Shown: positions 21,436 to 33,274, counted from the stretch's first letter. The stretch: DNA of 37,285 nucleotides from Thamnocephalis sphaerospora (GCA_003614735.1 KZ992512.1:1-37285), one strand, 5' to 3'. The notes: generated by a model from the sequence alone, not told the origin. Translations and numbers: made by a program.

Positions 21436-24400
21436 TTACACGAGTGCATCTACAGGCATTTGCTTTTCAATCATGCGCACGCCTTCGTGCTCAAGCAGTT
21501 GGAGCACAGGAAGGTACACTTCGCGCATGGTTGGCGCAAGTACACCACGTTCTTTAAGGCCACCCCGAAGAATCAGCTCGGTGCCCATGGCCGCAGGCAG
21601 GCCAACGGTATTGGCCATTGCCGTTGTTTCGCCAAAAGTGCCGTAGGTAGCCAAGGTTGATGTGTGTTTCTCCAGACGACCATCGCCGCGCTCCACGCCA
21701 AACTCGTGGTGCATCAGCACTAGGTCGCGTTCCCCTGGCGCGTAGGCGAGACGATCGGCCAACACGGTAGACAGACCATCCAGAGGAGTTGCTGCAGATA
21801 GCTCGCGTACTCCTTCAGCTGATGTAGATGGCAGGAGATGGAGGTAGCGCATAGCAGATACTACCTCCTGTAGCAGAGGATTGTCACGCGTCAGCTGAAG
21901 CCGGTGGGCGATGGTCTGAATACGATCGGCGTTCGTGATGCGTTTGGAGGATGGACTGTCCGCGAAAAGTAGCTGATCGGTAAACGCCGTCTAGCAGCAG
22001 CACACGCCTGCGTCAGTAATCGAGCCCGTGTCGGCCGCGACACTACAGTCACACACCCAACTAGCAAACTTTTGCGTTTGCGATGTAGCATCCAAACTGA
22101 GGAAGCCCAGCTTGCGGAACGCATCCAGCAGCCGAGCGTAGCCCTAATATTCGATGCGTTAATGAAATGTACCATCGTGCGGTAGCACCACGCAGTACGA
22201 GCGGTTACCTTATAGCGCAGCGTGCCGCGGAACATCGTTTCCAGCTGCTCATTCGGGCCAATACCATACATGTCGGCATAGCCAAGCGAGTCTCGATTCG
22301 CCAAACCCTCGAGCGCGTAGCCGGGTAGAATTTTGACGTCTTCAAATGAGTTTGCAAGCAGAGAATCACCAGGGATTGTCCGCAGCTGTGTTTAGGAGCC
22401 ATTAGCAATCCAAACGCAAAGTGTCTAGGCTTGCCGTGCGCAAATCACAAGTGTGTACCTTGCCATCCATCTTGAACGTGGCGTTGTTCTTGGCGGCTGT
22501 CAGCACACCACGCGGTGACCAACTGAACTTGTACGCAAGGGGTACGCCCGAGTGCTCTGGTGCAGGCAGTCCACCGCACCAGGAGGTGAACGAACGGATC
22601 TAAGCAGCCGGTATGCTGTCAGTATAAAGAACAGGATGGCACCGCAGTACATGTTTACCTTGCCGCCCTCTGCTTTGATTTCGTCAATGATCTTCATGGC
22701 CGACATGTGATCGATGCCTGGATCTAGGCCAATCTCATTGAGAATGACAATGCCAGCATCCTTTGCTCTGTTACGGCGGTAAGTCGGACGCCGTGCTTGC
22801 ATCGCGAGGCCGCACCAATGAGCTTACTTTGCGTCTAGACTGCGCATCTCTGGAGAAACGTAGCTTGCTGTAACCATATGCGTCTTGTTTTCAATGCACA
22901 GCTCGGCAATCTTGGTGTGCATGTAAGCGGGCACAAGGCTAAGTAGAAACGCAGCATGTTAGACAACATTGCGCCCCGATTTGCGTATTCTATTGCTTGC
23001 GTACCTTACGACGATATCAGCGCCTTGAATGAGCGACGAGAGCTGCTGACGGTCGGAAACATCGACCTGGGTTGCACTGGCGTTGTCGTGCTTTTGCGCT
23101 AGCATCTTGGCATCTGCCAGCATATTGCTGCCTATCCTGATGTGGAAATCCTTGGATCTGGCAAGGTAGTCAACCAAAGGACCTGCAACAAAGCCAGAGC
23201 CAAGCAGCAGAATTTGTTTTTTTGGCGATGGCGCGCCGGTGGCCTGTGTGGCAGCACTGTATGGGTGTCCATTTGCGCGCAGTCAGTGCAATGTCCATTT
23301 CGCTCACTGTGCCAAAAACGTACGCTGCATCAGCTCCAGGAAGCCGACTGTACAGGTGTGCATGCCGGTCGTGAAGCTTGCCGTCTTCACAGATAGTGGC
23401 GCGCTCTAGAGCAGACAGTTTTGCGTTGCCTTTGATCTGCGTACAGAGTACTTGGCATTAAATAACCAGACAAATTTGGTCACGGTGTTAGCACATACCA
23501 GCTCTTTTGCAATCGGGAAAAGTGCTTGGCTGAAATGCTCGCTGGCTTCAATCGGCAATTCCGTAGGCAGGTTTTCAACGGCAAGAATTTGCGTTCCTGG
23601 CGCTTCCACGCTACAGTGCTTCTAGTCAGCGTGGCAGTATACGCAGCATGCAAAACCACTACGCACTCTTTGTGGTCCTTGCCTTGGACGGTGTCAACAT
23701 AGAAGAACGGCGCCTCAATGTCGGTCATGCGCGACATAAACTCCAGCGATCCCTGGAACAATGATGCTTTGGTTAGACGAGCGGTTCACCACAGCGGCTG
23801 ACCCTCCGGTTTTACTCACTTCGACATCGCAGCTAATGTCAGCGATGCTTATCAAGCGGTTGTTGCAATCTGGGCGTTTTTGTATGTTGCGCAGCTGCTC
23901 GGTGCTGAGCAAACGCGGTCGGCCAGCTTCCCAGTACACGCCGTTGATCAGCATCGTGGTATAGGGTGCGATCTACATGGCAGTCAGCAACAACACTAGA
24001 CTTTGTAGCGCTGGTAACAGGGCACTGGGGTGCTTGCATACCGTTTTGTAAAAGTCGGACGTGTACAGATGCGGGTTTGCGTGGAAATCATCCGCGTCAT
24101 ACGGCGAGCCGTTCTTGCCGACAATGTGGTCTTTAGTGCCAACAACGCAGCCGTAAACCTTGTTCTTTGCATGCCCTAGCGTGGAGTGTGTTGAAGATGA
24201 ATAAGCATCATGCGCTGCTTGATGGGCATGGCGCAGATGGCCTCAGACCTTTGCTTTTGACGAATGCCTCCAGCTCCGATGGCTCAATAAACTCGTGCGG
24301 CAGATTTCTGAATATTTCTTGTGCGCCCTAAACGAATAACGTTAATATGCCACCTAGATATGCACTGTTACGCTGCCTTTACCTGGGAAACATTGCCGGT

Positions 24401-25347
24401 TCCTGTAAAGACAAACGTCATTGGCTGGAAAAAGTCTGGCAGTCCATCATCTGCAATCGTGTTGCCCATCTCTCGAAGCGCCAATCGCGCGGATGCCAGC
24501 GACTTGAACGTATGCGACATGCCAATGTGCATGAAGGGCGAGTCATAGCCCATGCCAAGTAGCTTGAGACCCAAGCCATGTAAGCCATCAATCATGCCTA
24601 AGCGCCACAATGATGAAAATGACGAATAAGCATGCGATATACCAAGTCTTGCTACCCATTTCGCCAGCGCGTACCGGCCATGCCTGCATGCCGGCCAAAC
24701 AAAACCGTGCGCTGACCAGCGTCGTTGGTGATAAGCTCATAGTCAATGAGTCGGATATTCTGTCGGCGGCATGTCGCGCAGCACTGTGTTAGCTCTATCG
24801 GTGAGCGCCTGTGCCCGACAAGTGTACCTTATCAAGGAATGCCTGTAGTGTAGGCATATTGTAGCTTTGGCCCTTATGCGTATGTGAAAAAATGACATAG
24901 GTCTTGTTAGGGATCAGCTTGTCAACCGGTACTTCCTTGATGCCAAAAATAACATCTGCGTCGGAAAGGTCCTCTTGGACGACGGCACCTGCCTGTAGCA
25001 TGTATACGAGCGCATGGCAATAGCGAGCCTGTTAGCCCACCCTATCATACCATTCACGTCGGTTTCCCACGCACCTTTTCATAGCGCCAGTCGCGGAACG
25101 TGCGGTTGTCCGATGGCTGCACGTAAACCGTCGCCCCCAGCTCCTTGACGAGCCGCTCGACGTGCTGTGGCGTCAGTGCTACTCGACGTTCCCAGCGGTT
25201 TTTATCTTCACGACGCAGGCCTATGGATTTGAAGAGACGCGGCGATGCAGCGGCATATGCCGGCGCTGCCTTTGACGCAAATGCGCGCACATTCCGCCAG
25301 CCATGTGCGACAACGGCGGCGCGAGTCGCCTTGACCTGAAGCGACAT
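21436..25347 (-). CDS. AASS: Bifunctional lysine-ketoglutarate reductase / saccharopine dehydrogenase (LKR/SDH, AASS)
   Basis: First two steps of mitochondrial lysine breakdown: LKR joins lysine and 2-oxoglutarate to saccharopine, and SDH splits it to glutamate and aminoadipate semialdehyde. Seventeen exons join in frame: 25347-25075, 24992-24828, 24759-24675, 24597-24383, 24327-24249, 24175-24042, 23972-23820, 23752-23667, 23610-23499, 23436-23324, 23256-23005, 22938-22828, 22767-22659, 22599-22459, 22385-22209, 22143-22057 and 21990-21436, giving 948 residues (human about 926). The N-terminus ([20 protein letters not shown]) is Arg/Ala-rich and lacks acids, as in mitochondrial presequences. 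LKR motifs: [54 protein letters not shown] and INGVYWE. The SDH Rossmann site is [12 protein letters not shown] (about 488-499), with [22 protein letters not shown] and TVGLPAAMG. Domain order matches the fused animal and plant enzyme, not separate fungal Lys1 and Lys9. Confidence 0.95.
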
Positions 25348-25918
25348 TTCAAAGGCAACAGTCACACGCGAGCTTGGACGACAGCGGGCGCTGTGCTGTA
25401 TGGCGATGAGAACGGCGACTCGAGCACGGCTGGACTGAGTGCGTTGTGGTGGTGGTAGGTGCTGTGCGGCAGGCAGACGTAGTGGCAGTGGTACGGTGCT
25501 GTCGGCGAACAGACGATGCTTGCTTCGTTGCCTTAACGGTGGTGTCGTAGTACACGGCAAGGCTATCGTGGGAATTACCGCAAACTGACGGTTTGTAAAC
25601 TGTAATCTTGGCTGCACTTGACATCGTCCTACGCAACTCTGGATGACCACATCGTTGACAGTGCTCGTGCGATCTGCACACATTTGGTCGTTTTCCGGCC
25701 TCTAGACTTTCTCCGCGCAGGACGCCCTGCACTTGAGTGATGATCTGAAGGTGCTGGCGCAACATGGCCCGTCTGAGGTTGCTTTTGATGTAGGCACGGC
25801 GACATGATCGCCGTTACAGTCAAATCGAAGGATGGCCTTACGTTGATGGGGTCTAGACTGCACCGTTATGGTGGCACGCTACACCTCACCACCTCTTCTT
25901 TGTTCTGCTCACGCTATC
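25348..25918. other. Divergent promoter region of LKR/SDH and the F-box gene
   Basis: About 570 nt between two divergent starts. Nothing coding recognised. Confidence 0.5.
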
Positions 25919-27376
25919 ATGAACAGAGTGCCCGCAGAGATAGTCTACCGTATAGTCTACGTCTCCGACGACGAAGCTGCGCTTGTTGCGCTGGCCGGCA
26001 CGTCACGCTGGCTGTATGCCTGCGTGGCGGCGCAACGCAAGCTATGGCGTCTGCGCTTTGAGCGTGACTTTCCCAAGCAGGACGAGAATGAGCGGCGTTG
26101 GCTGCGGTTGTATGCACGGACTCATCTGGCCCACCTGCTGTTTGCAGAAGGGCAGCAAGAGGTGCTTCTTCAAACAGACGAGCTACTCGACTGGTTTCGT
26201 GTCTACTGTAGTCGACGCGCAACCGAGTACCGCTGGCGACATGGACTATACACAGAGCGTCAGCTTGAGCAGGCTACTGGAGCTTATATTGGTGGCGTAC
26301 GCCTGCAAAGCATTATCCTTACCAACCGTGCGGCGCGAGGCATACGCGTTGTATCGCAGCGAATTCTGGCTCCACGACAGCAGCCAGTGTGGATCGTCGA
26401 GCAGCCATGCTGGGATGGTGTGGATGCGGATGGTATGCTCATTACAGAACGCCGACATTCTGACGAGTACCTGGTCCTTGCTGTTGAGCCACCCAGCATG
26501 TCCGTTGGATCCACCAATGCCACATTGTATGCCTGGCATCTGAACGCACTCCATTTGCCGCCCCGCCTTATCATGAGCAGATTTATGGGCTCCATTAACT
26601 TGTACAAGAACTGGCTGGTGGCTCACAAGCATTTCATAGGTGGCAACATTCCAAGCATCACACTTGTATTTGACCTTGCCAAGCACACGTCTCGTCCTGG
26701 AATAGTAGAGGGGGGAGCGGACATACTACGTATGCAGCAAGCCACTGAGGATAACATTCGCCTTTTGTGGAGAGATGAAATTAAGGCAAAAACAAGCAAT
26801 ACGATGGTATCGTGGCAGCTTTGGGATTTTATGCCAGACCGTGCACCGCCAACGCAGTGTCTCACAGTCTGCGAGACGCAGATTTATGCTAGTAATTCTC
26901 GCTTGGAGACACGCCGCATTGACGATAGCAGGCTTATCATGTACAACCGCACTTCCCGGGATGCTTTTGCGGATACTATGCCACCGAATATAGTGCTGAT
27001 GGAAATTACAGAGGGAAACGCTGGCGTGACTATAAAGGAAAGATGGTCGATTGCTCAGGAGCTGGAGAACATGAAACCAATCGTGTCGCGGGACATGTTT
27101 CTTGTAGCTCTGCCTCACCAGGGTCACAAGTTACTGAACTTGAGCGACGGGTCTCTGGTCCACGACATATCGCTTACAGCGCTAAATTGTTGGATAGAGT
27201 CTGGTCTTTATCCGCTGCGAAGCCAGTGGGCAGATCTGGATGAAGATGCTACACGGAAGCGATTGAAAAATGATTATGAGTTTGCCCCAGTTGGATTGGA
27301 ATCTCTTTTAGCATCATCAAATGCCAGGATTGTCCATGACAATGATGTGCTTGTCGTGGCAGACTATTCTTTCTGA
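25919..27376 (+). CDS. F-box protein, intronless
   Basis: F-box proteins link targets to the SCF (Skp1-Cullin) ubiquitin ligase. One uninterrupted frame gives 485 residues from the Met at 25919. An in-frame Met at 25868 exists, but the F-box begins right after 25919, so the later start is preferred. The N-terminal 50 residues fit the F-box pattern: VPAEIVYRIV, then ALVALAGTSRWLY and KLWRLRFERDFP. The rest (about 60-485) has alternating hydrophobic strands without clear WD or LRR repeats. It might be a beta-propeller-like region, but I cannot assign one. The target is unknown. No intron in 1.46 kb is unusual here and may reflect retroposition or family expansion. Confidence 0.78.
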   Translation: MNRVPAEIVYRIVYVSDDEAALVALAGTSRWLYACVAAQRKLWRLRFERDFPKQDENERRWLRLYARTHLAHLLFAEGQQEVLLQTDELLDWFRVYCSRRATEYRWRHGLYTERQLEQATGAYIGGVRLQSIILTNRAARGIRVVSQRILAPRQQPVWIVEQPCWDGVDADGMLITERRHSDEYLVLAVEPPSMSVGSTNATLYAWHLNALHLPPRLIMSRFMGSINLYKNWLVAHKHFIGGNIPSITLVFDLAKHTSRPGIVEGGADILRMQQATEDNIRLLWRDEIKAKTSNTMVSWQLWDFMPDRAPPTQCLTVCETQIYASNSRLETRRIDDSRLIMYNRTSRDAFADTMPPNIVLMEITEGNAGVTIKERWSIAQELENMKPIVSRDMFLVALPHQGHKLLNLSDGSLVHDISLTALNCWIESGLYPLRSQWADLDEDATRKRLKNDYEFAPVGLESLLASSNARIVHDNDVLVVADYSF

Positions 27377-28059
27377 ACACTGCTAGGAGCGTGCAGCGGT
27401 AAGGCCAGTGTATACTGCAACACCGTGAGCATGGTACAGCGTGTTAGCCACCGATCTTTCTATATGTAGGGCTCAGATAGTTTATGAAAAGGCCGCTGTG
27501 AAGTAACATTAAACACAAGTGCAACCAGTCTGCGTTAGAAAGCGAAAAACTGTGCGCCAAAAGATGGGTGCAGTAAGCCGATTCCTGCTGTCGCTTGCGT
27601 AGACTTGTATCAACAGGGCAACGTTGGCTGATCGGCTTTGGACCGCGGTTCATCGCCGCGGTATACGTAGAAGCGGAGCGCGCAAAGATGTACCAGTTGA
27701 GCTCAGTGTCTGCTCAACCGTTTGTAGCCTATGTGTACGCTCTACGACACGCGCACAGCAATGCGATCCTCGTTACAGTCATGGACGGCCGCGTGCGTGT
27801 GTGCTGCAACGTTCTGCCCATATTCTTTTATAGCATGCTGCTTCATTCTGCCTCATAGGATTCGCAGCTGCCGCTATTCTATCATCTACCACTGGTGTTT
27901 CCCTGTTAAATGCAACATTGCAACGGTGTTGGTTTCATTGTTCTGGCGATAGGACATGCTTTATAAACTGGCCGTTTGAACTGTAGAATCCAACCGCGGC
28001 AGAGTCGCCTTCACAGAGCACGCCGCTAATCGACAGTGTTTTCTTTCCTTCAGCCAGCC
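27377..28059. other. Intergenic region
   Basis: About 680 nt. A few short open frames occur (for example 27595-27858 plus), but none resembles a known protein or fits a spliced model. Confidence 0.5.
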
Positions 28060-28893
28060 ATGGCCGACCAGCGTGACACGCACCGTCATCTGCAACCTGC
28101 CGACCAAGAGTCGGGTGCGCCGGCGAATGCCGAACAGGCGCCAGCACCAGTGGCCGCTGTAAAGCACAGGACTGGTCGGGGTGCGCGAAAGCAGCAGCAG
28201 CGCGATGCCGCTGGCGGCGATGAGCCTGCAAAGCAAGAAGCCGAGCAGGACATTTCTAGTACGTGCTGGCACGACAAACGTTCAGGACCCTGCAAGACTA
28301 ACTGCGGCCGTAGAATTCCAGCGCGCATTGTGCAAGGTGCTGCAGGTGTCGCATATGCCACCGGAATTCCGAACGCCTAGTCTCCACGATATCTTTCGCG
28401 AATACCAGCGGCAACGTGGTGGCTACCAGATCCGCTGGCTGGAAGATGATAGCGCTCTGCTCGTCTTCCACGACCCCTATGTTGGTGCGTATCTGGAACA
28501 GCGGTGGCTACGTGTGTTAATAGCTCACGTGTCCTACGTTGTAGCAAAACAGGCCTATTTAGAAAACGTAGACCATGCCAAAATACAAGTTCGGCCATTT
28601 TCGGGAGCTGTACCCGCAGATGCGCCAAGATATCATCGTGGTAATGCCCTAGGACGTTGACTTGACGGTGCACCCACACTACTACTAATCCTGCCGCTGC
28701 AGACGACGATCAGCAGGAGCGCCAACGGCCCGAGACCAGTACTGCTACCGCGCGGCGGATGCTGCACCATGCACTCGGCGTGCGGAAGCAGCACCGGCAG
28801 ACACACGATACCTCTGAGCAGCCGCGCTCAAGTCGTACGCGTGGTGGGTTATTTCCGTGGCTGTATGTAGTGACCACGACTGACATTGTTTAA
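28060..28893 (+). CDS. R3HCC1/R3HCC1L-like protein with RRM-type fold
   Basis: Four exons join in frame: 28060-28258, 28314-28484, 28545-28640 and 28703-28893, giving 218 residues. The N-terminal 60 residues are polar and low complexity (AENAEQ/PAPV type with RGARKQQQR). The central region has the pattern of the RRM-like domain in R3H and coiled-coil proteins: a strand ending LQVSHMPPEF, a helix LHDIFREYQ, a strand GGYQIRWLEDDSALLVF, a helix around AKQAYLE, then KIQVRPFS. The C-terminal segment TSTATARRMLHHALGV resembles the conserved basic helix seen after this domain in fungal homologues. No R3H domain is present in this protein. The role is unknown; RNA binding is only an inference from the fold. 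The first intron is 55 nt, the shortest I accepted. Confidence 0.62.
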
Positions 28894-29499
28894 TGCGTTA
28901 TTGCAGCACAGCGTCACACGGAACATGCACCGGAAAGGCAGTGATTCAGTAGTGATAACGTTGTAGCATTTTGCCCTTTGCGAGCATACTTTATGACGCA
29001 CCAGCGGGTGCCGTGCGCTGTAGTTTTGCAGTTCCAAGACATTGATGCAGTTGACATGGCTGGCGTAGCCTTTCGGGACAACGAAACGGTTTTCGGAATG
29101 CGTCCCGAAAGCTGTATCTTTGAAACGCTTTGGGTGGGCAATTTGGCCGTTTATACCTAATGTGGCATTGCGCTGGCACATGGGCGTTCTTGGCACAACG
29201 TCATTCTACGGGGCGGCGTGGCGCCAGTGCCTCCATGTGCACCGGTCATCAGGTGAACTGCCACGCGACACACGACATGCGACAGTCGGATAAATAGTGG
29301 CGGTGTCGGCACATTTGCGCAGTCCAGTACACCACTTGTCTCCATACTTGTACGGCCAGTCTGAACGCCCTACAGCCACTTGCGTTCTCATTGCGCACCA
29401 CAGCCACACTCTACGCTTGAACTGCCTTTCACGTTTACTTCCACTACCATCCGCTGTATCTCTTGTTGCTAGTCGTTCCTGCACGCAAACTTCGCCACC
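28894..29499. other. Region upstream of the flotillin-like gene
   Basis: About 600 nt. A 60-codon frame at 28978-29160 (plus) has balanced composition, but I cannot connect it to any family or neighbour. The right half is CT-rich leader sequence. Confidence 0.45.
29290..29296 (+). promoter_or_regulatory. Possible TATA element of the flotillin-like gene
   Basis: ATAAATA about 205 nt upstream of the start codon. Between the two lies a C/T-rich leader, and the ATG sits in a strong context (CCACCATG, 29496-29503). Position and motif are only suggestive. Confidence 0.3.
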
Positions 29500-30804
29500 A
29501 TGTCTTACCGTGTTAGCGCCGCAAACCAGTACCTGGTGATTACCGGTGCCGGTATCAGCGATGTCCGGCTACGCAAGAAGAGCTGGGTCTGGCCCTTCCA
29601 GAAGGCCCGGTTCTTTGATATCACTCCCACCAACTACACGCTCAACTTGCAGGCCATGTCGGCGGAGAAGCTCGAGTTTATGCTGCCGGCCGTCTTTACC
29701 ATTGGCCCGCGTGACGAACCCAGCTCGCTCAAACGGTTTGCCAAGCTGCTGGCCAACAGCGACAAGGAGGGCGAGCAGGTGACTGAGTTGGTGCGCGGTA
29801 TCATCGAAGGCGAAACGCGTGTCATTGCCGCCAGCATGACGATGGAGGAGATCTTCAAGGAAAGCAAGCGCTTCAAGGATGATGTGTTCACCAAGGTGCA
29901 GACGGAGCTCGACCAGTTTGGTCTGCATATTTACAATGCCAACATCAAGCAGTTGATGGACGCCGCCGGCTCAGAGTACTTTTTGTACATGCGTATGAAG
30001 ACGCACGAGGGCGCGGTCAACCAAGCCAAGGTCGATGTGGCAGAGGCAAAGTACATCGGTAACGTCGGCGAGAAGAAGCGCGAGGGTCTTACCCGCCAGA
30101 ACGTAGCGCGCGTGGACGCCGAGACACTCATCTACGAGAATGAGCGCAAGGCTGAGATGGCCAACGCTGCTTCGCAGCTGCAGGTCCGTGAAGCGGAGTA
30201 CAACCAGAACGCTAAAATCGCCAAAATCGAGGCGATGCGCAAGGCCGAGATGCGCGACGCCGAGCTTTCCCGCGAGGTCGAGGAGCGGCGTGCACTTGCA
30301 CAGACCGAGCGTCTGCGCGCTGATCTGGTGGCCAAGGCGACGGCGGACTATGAAGTGGCGGTGCAGGCGGCCAACGCAGAGCTCTTCGCCAAGCAGAAGG
30401 AGGCAGAGGCAGCGCTTTATGCCAAGCAGAAGGAGGCCGAAGGCATGCGGCTGCTCTATGCTGCTCAGGCTGAAGGTGTCCAGAAGCTGGCCGAGGCGTT
30501 TGGCGGCAACATGGCCGCGTTCCGCGACTATCTCATGATCGACCGCGGCGTCTACCAGCAGATGGCGCGCATCAACGCCGATGCCGTGCGCGGCCTGGAG
30601 CCCAAGATCACCGTGTGGAACACGGGCAGCAACGGCGGCGATGGCAAGGGCGCTTCCGCCGGTGCCATGCAGCCGATCGCCGATGTCTTCCGCACGCTAC
30701 CACCACTATTCACCACCATCAACGAACAGACTGGCGTGGTGCCGTTCCCTTGGATGGCGTCCGTGCCCAACGCTGGCAAGCAGGCTGCTACGACGAGCCA
30801 GTAG
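29500..30804 (+). CDS. Flotillin-like SPFH-domain protein
   Basis: Flotillins are membrane-peripheral scaffold proteins that oligomerise under sterol-rich microdomains. A single exon encodes 434 residues with a strong CCACC context before the ATG. The SPFH/band-7 domain (about 1-190) begins MSYRVSAANQYLVITGAGI and includes KARFFDITPTNYTLNL, a VRGIIEGETRVIAASMTMEEI block and the coiled-coil entry LKQLM-like IKQLMDAAG. A long coiled coil (about 190-330) is rich in Ala/Glu, with repeats such as AELFAKQKEAEAALYAKQKE. The C-terminal part carries EAFGGNMAAFRDYLMID and GLEPKITVWNTG, typical of plant and fungal flotillin-like proteins. No membrane helix is present. The gene is intronless and high in GC-ending codons, which may indicate strong expression. 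Confidence 0.92.
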   Translation: MSYRVSAANQYLVITGAGISDVRLRKKSWVWPFQKARFFDITPTNYTLNLQAMSAEKLEFMLPAVFTIGPRDEPSSLKRFAKLLANSDKEGEQVTELVRGIIEGETRVIAASMTMEEIFKESKRFKDDVFTKVQTELDQFGLHIYNANIKQLMDAAGSEYFLYMRMKTHEGAVNQAKVDVAEAKYIGNVGEKKREGLTRQNVARVDAETLIYENERKAEMANAASQLQVREAEYNQNAKIAKIEAMRKAEMRDAELSREVEERRALAQTERLRADLVAKATADYEVAVQAANAELFAKQKEAEAALYAKQKEAEGMRLLYAAQAEGVQKLAEAFGGNMAAFRDYLMIDRGVYQQMARINADAVRGLEPKITVWNTGSNGGDGKGASAGAMQPIADVFRTLPPLFTTINEQTGVVPFPWMASVPNAGKQAATTSQ

Positions 30805-30957
30805 TCGTCGACAATGATAGCACGTTACGGTTGTTTATTCACTTATTTGTATTCCGTCTACTTATGCATGCGTCTGCTTTTTGACGCGCCGCTTGATCAA
30901 TAACACTATGCTCATTGTTTTCTACACGACCCATTCTGCCCGTGCGGTTATTTTGCC

Positions 30958-33274
30958 ATGACCTGCGGCTTCCTGCGCACCAAGGCCGTTGCGACGCGAC
31001 TTGCGTTGTTGTCACGACGTCCTGCGTCTCCTACTCTACTGCGCCGCCGACTGGCTAGCGCCTGTGCGGCATCGGACAGGTGGGAGGTGGTCGTTGGCCT
31101 GGAAATGCACGCGCAGCTCAATTCACGTACAAAGCTCTTTTCGGGTGTGTGGATTCTAGCGACAACGTCGTGGCGGTCTGTGCGGAGACGAATGCTGATC
31201 GACCGTGCGCTGGCATGCCTGTGTAGACGCGCTTACTGCCTACAATGACCAGCCCAATTGGCATGTGTCAGCTGTCGACGCTGCATTCCCTGGCGCATTG
31301 CCGGTAGGTGCACCGGCTGTCGCTATCCGGTTGGCTCAACCAGATACTTACGCTCCCATTACGCCAGCATCCCAACGCAGAATGTGTCGGTCTGGCAGTG
31401 CGTGCGGCACTGGCGCTGGATGCGGCGGTGCAGCCACGGTCCACCTTTGATCGGAAGCACTACTTTTATCATGACATACCCGCAGGCTACCAGATCACGC
31501 AGCATTATGGTGAGTAAAGCTACAACGGTGATGCTAGGCGGCAGCGACAGTTAATGTAGCCAAAACAGAGCCGATTGCACGTGGCGGTGAGCTGCAGTTG
31601 TCAGCGCTGGATGGGCTGCCGTACGAGCGAAGTGTGCGCATGGTGCAACTTCAGATTGAACAGGTACGCATGCGTGGCTGAGCCTGTCATGGCCAAATGA
31701 CGAGCCGCGCGCACCATCTAGGACACAGGAAAGAGTATGATGGATGCGTCTGGTACCCAAGTGGCTGTCGATCTAAATCGCGCTGGCATGCCACTCATCG
31801 AGATTGTAACGCAGCCAGACATTCGGTAGGCGGAAAAGCAGAGCTAGCAACATACAGCGTCTTATGCTGTTGCGCTTTGTAGATCCTCGCTAGAGGCGGG
31901 TCTAGTCGTGCGCAAACTGCAGGCTATTCTGCGCGCAGTTGGCGCCTCCAATGGCAATATGGAAGAGGTGCGAGTATAGCTGGTGGCACATCCCGTCCAG
32001 GACTTACCCATTCCGCGACCGTCTGGTACAGGGATCGCTGCGCTGTGACGTCAACGTGTCCGTTCGCCGCCCTGGAGGACCATTTGGAACGCGCTGCGAG
32101 TTGAAGAATCTGACAAGCATTCGTTTTCTTACGGCGGCTATCGGTAGGTGGCCAGGTGTGTTGAAAAATGACGCGATAGATCATTTACGTGTACGATACG
32201 GTCAGATGCTGAGGTGGCGCGGCAAATTAAACTACTTGAAGCGGGTGGCACGCTGGCGCGAGAAACCCGCGGATACGACGTGTCGCGCAAACAGACTTTT
32301 AGCCTGCGCAGCAAAGAAACGGCGGTGGACTATCGGTGAGCATGATTAGGATAGGCATACTTTACTGCCATTCTGTCTAATGCGACTTGCCGCGTAGTTA
32401 CATGCCAGACCCTGACCTGCCGCCGGTTTACCTTTCTCCTGTAAGTTTTAGAATGTCGGACTTGCGCCACCCATTTTGCTCACAGCGGGCGTCTGCTTTG
32501 CAGGAATACATAAAGCGCGAACGAACGCAGCTAGCGGAGCTGCCAGACGCGCAAAAGAAGCGGTTCATGGACACCTATGGACTAACGCTTGAAGATTGCG
32601 ACACGCTGTTGGCCGAGCCAGGCGTCAGTGACTATTACGTGCAGGTAAGCTATGGCGTTGCACAGTCGTCCCGGCCATTTTGCTGATCTACGTGCAATGA
32701 TGGCAGGTCGCTGAGCAACAGGATCCGCGAGTAGCATTCAACTGGTGAGTGGCGGCGCTGAACCGGCCTGCGCCGTCACTTTTGCACGCTAACTTGTCTT
32801 TGCGGACAGGATGACGAGCGAATTGATGGGACAGTTGAACGTGCACAACATCAGATTTAGCGATAACCCGGTGTCGCCTACTCAGCTGCAATCGGTCGTC
32901 AGCGCCGTGAGCAGCGGGCAGATAAGCGGTAGGTGTATTGGTGGGCAGTTTCCGTGCACCTACTGACACCTGAGCTCTTGTGTGCAGGAAAAATAGCCAA
33001 AAAGGTGCTTGCCGCCATGGTGAAGGGCGACCAGCGTCTTGCCGATGCAATCGTGGATGCGCGTGGCTGGGCGCAGATTGACGACGAGACAGTGCTCAAC
33101 GAGGTGTGTCGTCAGCTTGTCGCCGAAAATGCCGAAAAAGTGGCCGCAGTTGTTGGCGGCAACAAGCGTCTATTTGGTTGGTTCGTGGGTCAGGTTATGC
33201 AGCAAACCAAGGGCAAGGCAAACCCGGTGCTGGTAAACAAGCTTCTACGTTCTCTTATGGGGCTTACAGAGTAA
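30958..33274 (+). CDS. PET112: Mitochondrial glutamyl-tRNA(Gln) amidotransferase subunit B (GatB/PET112)
   Basis: GatB is the tRNA-binding kinase subunit of the GatCAB/GatFAB enzyme that converts Glu-tRNA(Gln) to Gln-tRNA(Gln) in mitochondria. Thirteen exons join in frame: 30958-31144, 31227-31303, 31368-31509, 31560-31663, 31722-31825, 31883-31967, 32032-32143, 32206-32335, 32398-32440, 32504-32644, 32707-32744, 32810-32928 and 32988-33274, giving 522 residues (yeast about 541). The Arg-rich, acid-free N-terminus ([20 protein letters not shown]) is a mitochondrial presequence. Family motifs are [45 protein letters not shown]-like [52 protein letters not shown] and the C-terminal YqeY-like tail [20 protein letters not shown] motifs follow at 33394 and 33475. 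Confidence 0.95.

Noticed and set aside
21847-21893. Possible intron (GTAGTATCTG...) in the last LKR/SDH exon
   Set aside because: The frame reads through with family-like sequence ([15 protein letters not shown]), so no intron is needed.
28259-28287. Very short intron in the R3HCC1-like gene ending at TTCAG
   Set aside because: It would be under 30 nt and puts the downstream exon in the wrong frame; the 55-nt intron ending at 28313 keeps the conserved frame.
28978-29160. 60-codon plus-strand frame upstream of the flotillin-like gene
   Set aside because: Balanced composition, but no family match, no splice partner and no distinct promoter; too little to call a gene.
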